Positions 1 to 6,149 of a stretch of 6,149 nt of DNA are shown one piece after another (within the stretch, counting starts at the first letter, position 1; each line of letters begins with the position of its first letter). Both the position numbers and the translations under genes were made by a program. The stretch covers positions 1 through 6,149 of the forward strand of contig JAJZVE010000297.1 in NCBI GenBank assembly GCA_021845835.1, in the 5' to 3' direction. The notes under the pieces are model-generated. The model was not told the DNA's origin. It ran no database searches and saw nothing but the letters and a program-made list of their open reading frames with translations. The stretch is from Pseudomonadota bacterium (GTDB lineage: Bacteria; Pseudomonadota; Alphaproteobacteria; Acetobacterales; Acetobacteraceae).

Positions 1-1
1 G

Positions 2-574
2 TTCGGCGAGACCGAGGTGGACGACGCCGCCGTCGCCGCCGCGTCGGTGGTCTATCTGGAAGGCTACCTGTTCGACGAGCCGGCGGCGCAGGCCGCGTTC
101 CGCCGCGCCGCCGCCCTCGCGCACGCCGCCGGGCGGCAGGTGGCGCTGACGCTGTCCGATTCCTTCTGCGTCGATCGCCACCGCGCCGCGTTCCGCGCCC
201 TGGTGCGCGGCCATGTCGATATCCTGTTCGCCAACGAGGCCGAGCTGTGCAGCCTCTATGAGCGCAACGATCTGGCGGACGCGGTGGCGGACGTGCGGTC
301 GGAGGTGGCGCTGGCCGCGGTCACGCGCAGCGAGCAGGGCAGCCTCGCGCTGCGCGGCGCCGAGACGGCCGAAGTTGCCGCGGCACCCGCCCGCGTCGTC
401 GATACCACCGGCGCCGGCGACGCCTATGCCGCCGGGTTCCTGGCGGCGCTGACCGCCGGGCGCGGCCTTGCCGCCTGCGCCCGGCTCGGCAGCCTCGCCG
501 CGGCCGAGGTGATCGGCCATTACGGCGCGCGGCTGCAGCGCGACCTGAAAGTGGAAGCAGCCGCGCTGGCCTGA
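2..574 (+). CDS. PfkB-family carbohydrate/nucleoside kinase, C-terminal part (adenosine-kinase-like), 5' truncated by window edge
   Basis: The reading frame is open from base 2 and ends at TGA 572-574, giving 190 visible residues; the N-terminus lies outside the window. The PfkB (ribokinase-type) signature is clear: DTTGAGDAYAAGF is encoded from about 401, and the Asp of GAGD (codon 419-421) is the catalytic base in this family. Upstream, an ANEAELCSLY segment (from about 230) matches the 'N-E-x-E' element, and TRSEQGSLAL leads into the ATP-binding part. The C-terminal helix region with AAEVIGHYGARLQRDL resembles proteins annotated as adenosine kinases in alphaproteobacteria, so phosphorylation of a nucleoside or sugar hydroxyl by ATP in the cytoplasm is expected. 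The substrate cannot be fixed without the N-terminal half, where the substrate lid lies. The following gene starts 287 nt downstream and is unrelated, so this is probably the end of its transcription unit. Confidence 0.9.
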   Translation, partial: FGETEVDDAAVAAASVVYLEGYLFDEPAAQAAFRRAAALAHAAGRQVALTLSDSFCVDRHRAAFRALVRGHVDILFANEAELCSLYERNDLADAVADVRSEVALAAVTRSEQGSLALRGAETAEVAAAPARVVDTTGAGDAYAAGFLAALTAGRGLAACARLGSLAAAEVIGHYGARLQRDLKVEAAALA

Positions 575-575
575 G

Positions 576-629
576 CGCCGGCGGCGTTCACGGGCTTGTG
601 GGGGCGGCGGCCGAACCGCGCCGCCGGCG
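576..629 (+). terminator. GC-rich inverted repeat after the kinase gene, possible terminator
   Basis: CGCCGGCGGCG at 576-586 is perfectly complementary to CGCCGCCGGCG at 619-629 (11 bp, 32-nt loop). An alternative inner hairpin pairs GGCGGC 603-608 with GCCGCC 620-625. It begins immediately after the kinase stop codon. There is no T-tract, and runs of GGC/GCC arise easily in such GC-rich DNA, so a terminator role is only plausible. Confidence 0.3.
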
Positions 630-824
630 TGCCGTTTCCAGAGTGGCGCGCGCCGTCGTGCGTGCCGCCAGCATGCCGACATGAGGGTGACGGCCAGTTC
701 GTCGCTGCGCGAACGATAAAATGAAGGATAAGAGACGACCGATGCACGACCCGGTATGGTCGCCCACCGGCAATCACGAAGGTGGCCGCGTCATCATCGC
801 GACGTCACCGCTGGCGTGCGCGCG

Positions 825-846
825 CTTTTGTTTCGCGAAAGACAAG
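825..846. promoter_or_regulatory. Imperfect 22-nt palindrome centred on TTTCGCGAAA, upstream of the array
   Basis: TTTCGCGAAA at 831-840 is a perfect 10-nt palindrome. Extending outward, 825-829 and 842-846 add four more matched pairs with two mismatches, so 9 of 11 pairs agree over 22 nt. It lies 15 nt before the first array ATG and directly abuts the ribosome-binding site (GGAG 851-854). It also stands out as A/T-richer than its surroundings. It could be a repressor operator or a small RNA hairpin affecting translation of the first gene. I do not recognise a specific regulator's site. Confidence 0.35.
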
Positions 847-861
847 AAAAGGAGACAGTAT

Positions 862-1203
862 ATGCGCAAGACGCTTCTTGCTTCGGCGGTTCTGCTCGGC
901 GTCGGTTTCGCGGTGCCCGGATTTGCGCAGAACATGACGCCGGAACAATACCTCAAGCAGGCGCAGGCGGCGGTGCATGACCACCACCGGAGCACGGCGC
1001 TGATGGCGCTCAACAGTGCCGAGAACGGGCTGCTCTCCGACAGCGCCGCGCGCGAAGGCTCCGACACCCGCGGCTCCAGCGCGGGTGACCCGCCGGTGCT
1101 GCGCGAGACGGCGCGCGCCCGCGAAGCGGTCCAGCAGCGTCACTGGAAACAGGCCGAGACCTATATCTCCGCGGCAATGTCGCACCCGACCGCGAGCCAG
1201 TAG
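862..1203 (+). CDS. Small exported TPR-like helical protein, array paralog 1
   Basis: The product is 113 aa. The ATG at 862 is chosen because GGAG (851-854) lies 7 nt upstream and a typical signal peptide starts there: R2 and K3, a hydrophobic core of about residues 5-18, then VPGFA before Q23, fitting signal peptidase I cleavage after Ala22. The mature part begins NMTPEQYLKQAQ. Two helical units follow with the same spacing of small and hydrophobic residues. Unit 1 has A34, V38, A46, L50, A53 and ends in AEN; unit 2 runs from ARAREAV through W and YISAA to HP. They are joined by a Ser/Gly/Asp-rich linker. The protein is paralogous to the next three genes (shared YL-Q-A, AEN, AR..AV, W..A..YI..A..HP) but is the most diverged, and it alone lacks a Cys at the end of the signal sequence. 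It is probably soluble and periplasmic. I do not recognise the family; function unknown. Confidence 0.85.
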   Translation: MRKTLLASAVLLGVGFAVPGFAQNMTPEQYLKQAQAAVHDHHRSTALMALNSAENGLLSDSAAREGSDTRGSSAGDPPVLRETARAREAVQQRHWKQAETYISAAMSHPTASQ

Positions 1204-1231
1204 CGCACACCGCGTCGCCTGCCGCCGCTTT

Positions 1232-1264
1232 GCCGCCGTCCGGCCCGAACGGCCGGGCGGCGGC
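1232..1264 (+). terminator. Strong GC hairpin between array genes 1 and 2 (terminator or attenuator candidate)
   Basis: Bases 1232-1245 pair with 1251-1264 in a 14-bp stem containing a single T-G wobble (1239/1257), around a 5-nt CGAAC loop. It starts 28 nt after the stop codon of paralog 1. There is no T-tract on either side, so it is not a canonical intrinsic terminator. In very GC-rich bacteria such stems often mark 3' ends or stabilise upstream mRNA, which would lower expression of genes 2-4 relative to gene 1. Confidence 0.5.
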
Positions 1265-1342
1265 GGAACGGCAGTGCTCCTTGACGCGAGCGGCAGGCGC
1301 ACGATGTCCTGTCCGCGGTGCATGACGAAGGAGCGGGCGACG

Positions 1343-1690
1343 ATGAGGGCGCTTGCTGCGGCGGCCCTGCTGCTCGGCATCGGGATCGGCGTGCCGGCGT
1401 GCGCGTCCTACGCCACCCAGGCGGACGCGGTGACGCGCGGCTATCTGCAGCAGGCCCGCCAGGCGGTGCGCGCCCATGACGTCGCCGGTGCGACGGCGGC
1501 ACTTGATGCGGCGGAGAACGCCTGGCTGATCGCCAATCAGGCGCGCGCCAATCCGGTGGTGCATCATGAATACCCGGCGCTGCGCGACATCGGCGGCGCG
1601 CGCTCGGCGGTGCGGACACAGAACTGGGACGATGCCGACTATTACATCGGCGTCGCGCTGCGCTATCCGGGCATGCTCGGCGCGACTTAG
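1343..1690 (+). CDS. Small exported TPR-like helical protein, possible lipoprotein, array paralog 2
   Basis: The product is 115 aa. The ATG at 1343 is preferred because AAGGAG (1328-1333) sits 9 nt upstream. An in-frame ATG at 1322 would add MTKERAT but has no Shine-Dalgarno sequence and would put the AAGGAG inside the gene. The N-terminus is a hydrophobic signal (MRALAAAALLLGIGIGVPAC). The Cys could be lipidated, but Pro at -2 is atypical for a lipobox, and cleavage after ACA by signal peptidase I is an alternative. The mature protein repeats the family pattern: YLQQARQAVRAHD, then AALDAAENAWL, a linker with NPVVHHEYP, then ARSAV, a W and DADYYIGVALRYP. Both units carry the A-x3-V-x7-A-x3-L/I-x2-A spacing. 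The next gene starts only 17 nt after this stop codon, so paralogs 2 and 3 are almost certainly co-transcribed. Function unknown. Confidence 0.85.
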   Translation: MRALAAAALLLGIGIGVPACASYATQADAVTRGYLQQARQAVRAHDVAGATAALDAAENAWLIANQARANPVVHHEYPALRDIGGARSAVRTQNWDDADYYIGVALRYPGMLGAT

Positions 1691-1707
1691 GACAGGGAGG
1701 CGTTCCG

Positions 1708-2064
1708 GTGCCCAGGCTGCCGCGCCGCGCCGTCGCCATCATCCTGCTTGGCATCGCGTTTGCGGCCCCGGGCTGCACTCTGACGCCGGAGCAGCAGGCG
1801 CACCTGCCGCACACCTATCTGGAACAGGCGCGCGCCGCCGCCGCGGCGCATGACGCCCCGGGCACGCTGACGGCGCTTGACGAGGCCGAGAACGCCTGGG
1901 AAGGCGTCAATACGCCCTATGGCAACCCGATGGTGATCAATGACCCGGAAGTGCCGCGCGAGATCGGCCGCGCGCGCCAGTCGGTGCAGATGGGGCGGTG
2001 GGGGGACGCGCTCTACTACATCGACACCGCGCTGACGCACCCCAGCACGATCATCCCGCAATAG
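1708..2064 (+). CDS. Small exported TPR-like helical protein, possible lipoprotein, array paralog 3
   Basis: The product is 118 aa. It starts at GTG 1708, preceded by AGGGAGG (1694-1700) with a 7-nt spacer. The N-terminus MPRLPRR provides the charged region, followed by a hydrophobic stretch ending APGCTLTPEQQ. The Cys is a candidate lipidation site, although Pro at -2 is unusual. Mature part: PHTYLEQAR, then AHD, LTALDEAENAW (unit 1); a variable linker with NTPYGNPMVINDPEVP; then ARQSVQMGRWGDALYYI and TALTHPSTI (unit 2). It is very close to paralog 4 in the conserved parts, down to long near-identical DNA stretches at a constant 450-nt offset. The linker is the variable region between paralogs. 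The gene follows paralog 2 by 17 nt. Probably a periplasmic or membrane-anchored helical protein; no function can be assigned. Confidence 0.87.
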   Translation: MPRLPRRAVAIILLGIAFAAPGCTLTPEQQAHLPHTYLEQARAAAAAHDAPGTLTALDEAENAWEGVNTPYGNPMVINDPEVPREIGRARQSVQMGRWGDALYYIDTALTHPSTIIPQ

Positions 2065-2083
2065 TCACGTATGCGTGATACTG
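2059..2083 (+). other. Imperfect hairpin overlapping the stop codon of array paralog 3
   Basis: Bases 2059-2069 can pair with 2074-2083 around a TATG loop. The inner five pairs TCACG/CGTGA are perfect, then one bulged G (2064) and one A-C mismatch, with four further pairs. There is no T-tract. It may protect the mRNA 3' end or weakly attenuate transcription into paralog 4. Confidence 0.3.
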
Positions 2084-2166
2084 GCGCAGTCTTGATCCGC
2101 CGTCCGCCGCCACGACGTGCCTTCCGGGTGTCACGCCAACGAGGCAAGAAAACCGGCGAGGGTATC

Positions 2167-2514
2167 ATGCGGTCCCGTTTGCTGGCGGCGCTGCTGCTGT
2201 GCGGCAGCCTCGCACTTCCCGCCTGCGCCCTCACACCGGCGCAGCAGGCGACGTTGCCGCACACCTACCTGGAACAGGCGCTGGCGGCGGTGCAGGCGCA
2301 TGATGCGCCGAAGGCACTGGCGGCGCTGAACAAGGCGGAAAATGCGTGGCTCGGCACCAATGTGCCGTTCACCGACCCGTTCTTCGGCTTCGACCCCGAT
2401 GCGATGCGGGAGATGGCGCGCGCCCGGCAATCCGTGCAGATGGGGCGCTGGGGCGACGCCGAATACTACATCCGCACCGCGATGACGCATCCCAGTACGA
2501 TCGTACCGGGATAG
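2167..2514 (+). CDS. Small exported TPR-like helical protein, possible lipoprotein, array paralog 4
   Basis: The product is 115 aa. The ATG at 2167 opens a textbook signal sequence (R2, R4, hydrophobic 5-17, LPAC with Cys20). A GAGGG at 2158-2162 is only 4 nt away, so the ribosome-binding site is rather close. The frame is open further upstream (ATG 2071), but that would bury the signal peptide. Unit 1: A38, V42, A50, L54, A57 followed by ENAW. Linker 62-79 is rich in Phe, Asp and Pro. Unit 2: A86, V90, W95, A98, I102, A105, P109. The two units have identical spacing, which matches TPR consensus positions 8/12/20/24/27. The protein ends HPSTIVPG, nearly the same as paralog 3. A 102-nt spacer separates it from paralog 3, and a terminator-like hairpin follows at 2581. 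Function unknown. Confidence 0.87.
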   Translation: MRSRLLAALLLCGSLALPACALTPAQQATLPHTYLEQALAAVQAHDAPKALAALNKAENAWLGTNVPFTDPFFGFDPDAMREMARARQSVQMGRWGDAEYYIRTAMTHPSTIVPG

Positions 2515-2559
2515 CGCGCGCCCGCTTTCCTCTCGCATCCGGCGCCGCCATCGCCTATA

Positions 2560-2574
2560 TGTTGCGACGCAACA
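2560..2574. promoter_or_regulatory. Perfect 15-nt palindrome TGTTGCGACGCAACA upstream of typA
   Basis: Seven bases on each side of a central A (2567) are perfectly complementary. It overlaps a TATATG (2556-2561) that could be a -10 element, though no good -35 is visible. It lies 78 nt before the typA ATG and 45 nt after the array's last stop codon. The symmetry and short A/T-rich flank fit a dimeric regulator's operator at a typA promoter. I cannot name the regulator. Confidence 0.4.
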
Positions 2575-2580
2575 CGTCCC

Positions 2581-2619
2581 CGCGCCGGAGTCCGCCCTCG
2601 GACCCCGGCGCGGCGTTTT
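2581..2619 (+). terminator. Rho-independent-type terminator between the array and typA
   Basis: Bases 2581-2593 pair with 2600-2612: a 13-bp GC-rich stem with one A-C mismatch (2589/2604) and a 6-nt loop (2594-2599), followed by GCG and TTTT (2616-2619). It is the best terminator-like element in the window and most likely ends transcription of the small-gene array. If the typA promoter lies upstream at 2556, it would instead sit in the typA leader and could act as an attenuator. Confidence 0.6.
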
Positions 2620-2652
2620 GCGCCCTCTCTGTGCCGCAGCAGCCAGGCCACC

Positions 2653-4469
<1,817 letters not shown>

Positions 4470-4482
<13 letters not shown>

Positions 4483-4503
4483 CGCCGGCTTCAGCCCGCC
4501 GCC
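4470..4503. terminator. Possible bidirectional terminator hairpin between convergent typA and rsmA
   Basis: GGCGGCGG at 4470-4477 is complementary to CCGCCGCC at 4496-4503 (8 bp, 18-nt loop) and the element spans both stop codons. The loop holds a further short GGC/GCC pairing. There is no T-tract on either strand and the stem lies in coding sequence of both genes, so it may be a by-product of GC-rich codons. Confidence 0.3.
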
Positions 4504-5321
4504 AGCAGCCGCGCCAGGCGGTCGAATTCGGCCACGCTCAGCGTCTCGGCGCGGCGGGCCGGGTCGATGCCGGCCTGCGCCAGCAGCGCCGCGCCGCCGA
4601 GCGCACGCAGCGACCCGCGCAGCATCTTGCGCCGCTGCCCGAACGCGGCGGCGGTCAGCCGCTCCATCGCGGCGAACACCGCCGGCGGTGGCTGCCGGGC
4701 ATGCGGCGTCAGCACCACCACGGCCGACCAGACGGCGGGCGGCGGGACGAAGGCGGCAGGCGGCAGGCGCAGCCGCAGCTCCGCCGTCGCGACCCACTGC
4801 GCCAGCACCGCGAGCCGGCCATAGGCGGGGCTGTCCGGCGCGGCGGTGATGCGCTCGGCGACCTCCAACTGGAACATCAGCGTCAGCCGTTCCCACGCCG
4901 CCGCCTGCCGCAGCCAGCCGACCAGCAGCGGCGAGGCGATGTTGTACGGCAGGTTGGCGACGATCTGCCGCGGCGCCGGCACCAGTGCCGCCAGATCGAG
5001 CGCCAGCGCGTTGCCCTGGATGATGCGCAGCCGCGGCGCGGCGGCGGCCAGTTCCTGCATCGCCGCGACCGCGCGCGGATCGAATTCCACCGCCGTCACG
5101 TCCGCGGCCGGGCCGTCCAGCAGCGCGCGGGTCAGCCCGCCCGGCCCTGGCCCGACCTCCACCACATGCCGCCCGGCGAGGTCGCCGGCCTGGCGGGCGA
5201 TGCGCGCGGTCAGGTTGGCATCGAGCAGGAAATGCTGGCCGAGCGAGCGGCGCGCGTCCAGGCCGTGGCGCGCGATCACCTCGCGCAGCGGCGGCAGGGC
5301 GGAGGCCGCGAACGTGGTCAG
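4491..5321 (-). CDS. rsmA: 16S rRNA (adenine1518-N6/adenine1519-N6)-dimethyltransferase RsmA (KsgA)
   Basis: RsmA dimethylates the two adjacent adenines of the helix 45 loop in 16S rRNA using S-adenosylmethionine, a late 30S maturation checkpoint. Counting from the start used here (276 aa; E. coli has 273): [11 protein letters not shown] at 24-34, SAM-binding motif [10 protein letters not shown] at 54-62, acidic motif II E79, motif IV NLPYNI at 123-128, then [31 protein letters not shown] and RRKMLRGSL. The residue after QG at 104 is Asn where Asp is usual. The start is uncertain. The conserved N-terminal block [13 protein letters not shown] must be included, yet the frame has only a GTG at 5459 (about 140 nt inside surA) and a GTG at 5279 (which removes LPPLRE). 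I chose CTG 5321, which overlaps the surA TGA as CTGA and gives normal length; it has no clear Shine-Dalgarno. It is translationally coupled to surA. Confidence 0.95.
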   Translation of the reverse strand: MTTFAASALPPLREVIARHGLDARRSLGQHFLLDANLTARIARQAGDLAGRHVVEVGPGPGGLTRALLDGPAADVTAVEFDPRAVAAMQELAAAAPRLRIIQGNALALDLAALVPAPRQIVANLPYNIASPLLVGWLRQAAAWERLTLMFQLEVAERITAAPDSPAYGRLAVLAQWVATAELRLRLPPAAFVPPPAVWSAVVVLTPHARQPPPAVFAAMERLTAAAFGQRRKMLRGSLRALGGAALLAQAGIDPARRAETLSVAEFDRLARLLAAG

Positions 5322-6149
5322 GAACGGTGGTCGAGCATCGCGCGGCGCTGCAGGTCGCCCATCAGCTGGCGCGAGGCGAGTTCGATGCGCTCGTTCAGCA
5401 GCCGCTGCGCCAGTTCGGCGCGCGTCGGGATGCCGAGATTCTTCTCCCCGCGCGAGCACACCATGATGACCAGAATGCCGTCCACGGACGGCAGCGGCGA
5501 GCTGGCCTTGCCGTCGGGCAGGTTCTCCAGCACCGTGCGCATCGTCGGCGGCACGGCGTCGAGCCGGACATCGCCGGGATCGGGCGGCCGGACGGAACCG
5601 GCCGCTTTGCCGGCCGCTTCGATCGCGTCGCAGTTCTGCGCCGCCGCCGCCAGTTGCTGCGCCTTCAGCAGCGTCTGCTTCTGCTGCTCGGTCGGATTGG
5701 CGGGGTCGAGGCGGGAGGTGAACGGTAGGAACGCCTGCCGCACCGACATGACCATCACCATGTCGTTGCCGATCTCGCGCTTCTTGTAGAGCATGACGAT
5801 GTCGAAGCCGCCGGGCACGCGGATCGGGTTGCTGACGGCACCGGCCGGCATCTCGACCAGCACGCGCAGCACCTCGGGATCGATCTGCGCCGGCTGCACC
5901 CAGCCGAGATCGCCGCCCGACAGCGCCGTCTGGCTCTGGCTGAACTGCGCCGCCACCACCGGGAACGGGGCGCCGGCGCGCAGCTGCTGGATGACGGTGT
6001 CGGAGAAGCGGCGCGCCTCCTCGGCCTGGTTCGGGTTCTCCACCGGGATGAAGATCTCGCCGATATGGAACTCGGTCTGGCCCACCTGCTGCTTGAGCAG
6101 CCGCTCCTGCTCGGCGATGTCGGTGTCGCTGATCTGCACCTGCGCGCCG
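5318..6149 (-). CDS. surA: Parvulin-type peptidyl-prolyl isomerase / chaperone SurA, C-terminal part, truncated by window edge
   Basis: The frame is open through the right edge on the minus strand and ends at TGA 5320-5318; 277 codons are visible, including the stop. Counting from the Val codon at 6139, a PPIC (rotamase) domain spans about 22-122: [10 protein letters not shown], then [15 protein letters not shown] (GGDLGW at 75-80), [16 protein letters not shown], the hallmark parvulin elements. A second segment of about 140 residues follows ([13 protein letters not shown]... to the C-terminus) without the GGDLGW element, so it reads as a diverged, probably inactive second parvulin-like domain. 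It contains two Cys (in QNCDA and MVCSRG) that could form a disulfide. SurA helps outer-membrane beta-barrel proteins fold in the periplasm; its signal peptide and N-terminal chaperone module lie outside the window. The position directly upstream of rsmA supports surA over a generic PpiC protein. Confidence 0.88.
   Translation of the reverse strand, partial: GAQVQISDTDIAEQERLLKQQVGQTEFHIGEIFIPVENPNQAEEARRFSDTVIQQLRAGAPFPVVAAQFSQSQTALSGGDLGWVQPAQIDPEVLRVLVEMPAGAVSNPIRVPGGFDIVMLYKKREIGNDMVMVMSVRQAFLPFTSRLDPANPTEQQKQTLLKAQQLAAAAQNCDAIEAAGKAAGSVRPPDPGDVRLDAVPPTMRTVLENLPDGKASSPLPSVDGILVIMVCSRGEKNLGIPTRAELAQRLLNERIELASRQLMGDLQRRAMLDHRS

Larger units (their letters stand above)
575..861. other. Intergenic region between kinase and first array gene
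   Basis: No credible protein-coding gene is seen in these 287 nt. The frame of the next gene stays open back to an ATG at 721, but that extension precedes the obvious signal peptide and has no ribosome-binding site, so I read 721-861 as leader or promoter DNA. Contents: the inverted repeat at 576-629; a TAAAAT at 717-722 that resembles a -10 box but lacks a convincing -35; a small hairpin (CGACC 747-751 with GGTCG 758-762, loop 752-757); and the palindrome at 825-846. A promoter for the array must lie here or in the kinase 3' end, but I cannot place it firmly. Confidence 0.5.
1708..2514 (+). repeat. Direct tandem duplication of about 450 nt (array paralogs 3 and 4)
   Basis: The stop codons (2064 and 2514) and conserved DNA segments of the two genes are exactly 450 nt apart. 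Bases 1805-1830 and 2255-2280 agree at 25 of 26 positions, and 1984-1997 and 2434-2447 are identical over 14 nt. No net insertion or deletion occurred between these points, although the linker segments have diverged strongly. The first unit covers paralog 3; the second includes the paralog 3-4 spacer and paralog 4. Confidence 0.75.

Noticed and set aside
717..722. TAAAAT as a -10 box for the array
   Set aside because: It is one mismatch from TATAAT, but no -35-like hexamer is found at 15-19 nt spacing. Kept only as a remark in the intergenic entry.
520..777. Minus-strand small open frames in the kinase-array gap
   Set aside because: No ribosome-binding site, Arg/Ala/Pro-rich noise-like sequence, and overlap with the kinase gene.
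721..861. N-terminal extension of array paralog 1 back to ATG 721
   Set aside because: A strong ribosome-binding site and a complete signal peptide begin at 862. The extension has no ribosome-binding site and would place charged residues ahead of the signal.
1281..1309. TTGACG (1281-1286) as a -35 box for paralog 2
   Set aside because: The -35 match is good, but no -10-like hexamer is found 16-18 nt downstream (ATGTCC at best).
862..2514. Array as a CRISPR or toxin-antitoxin cassette
   Set aside because: The repeats are diverged protein-coding genes with signal peptides. There are no short regular direct repeats with spacers, and no toxin or antitoxin motifs.
4701..5789. A 362-codon plus-strand open frame across rsmA and surA
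   Set aside because: It is antisense to two well-supported genes, has Arg/Gln/His-rich low-complexity sequence, and no recognisable domain. It is a shadow frame.

Overview
The window is very GC-rich throughout, with G/C-dominated third codon positions. Gene content and protein style (an alphaproteobacterial-type RsmA N-terminus, an adenosine-kinase-like PfkB enzyme, a BipA/TypA of 609 aa, and a surA-rsmA pair without pdxA between them) point to an alphaproteobacterium, most likely Rhodospirillales/Acetobacteraceae-like. The taxonomic call is inference; no rRNA or other marker is present.

Layout, left to right. (i) 2-574, plus strand: the C-terminal part of a PfkB-family kinase, cut by the left edge. 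(ii) 575-861: a 287-nt gap with GC-rich inverted repeats just after the kinase and a TTTCGCGAAA-centred palindrome just before the next gene. (iii) 862-2514, plus strand: four consecutive small genes (113, 115, 118 and 115 aa) encoding paralogous exported proteins of a family I do not recognise. Each has a hydrophobic signal sequence and then two helical-hairpin units with TPR-like residue spacing. Genes 3 and 4 are a recent tandem duplication with an exact 450-nt register. (iv) 2515-2652: a 138-nt gap holding a 15-nt palindrome and a strong terminator-like hairpin. (v) 2653-4482, plus strand: typA/bipA, the ribosome-associated translational GTPase. (vi) 4491-6149, minus strand: rsmA (16S rRNA dimethyladenosine transferase) and upstream of it the C-terminal part of surA (periplasmic parvulin-type chaperone), cut by the right edge. 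The two overlap by a few bases and converge on typA with 8 bp between stop codons.

How the genes fit together. surA and rsmA form a normal housekeeping operon (outer-membrane protein biogenesis and ribosome maturation), and typA is a conserved stand-alone GTPase gene. The unusual part is the four-gene array between the kinase and typA. It looks like a locally expanding family of small envelope proteins bounded by a terminator on its typA side. Its function cannot be read from sequence, and the TPR-like spacing suggests only a protein-binding or scaffold role.
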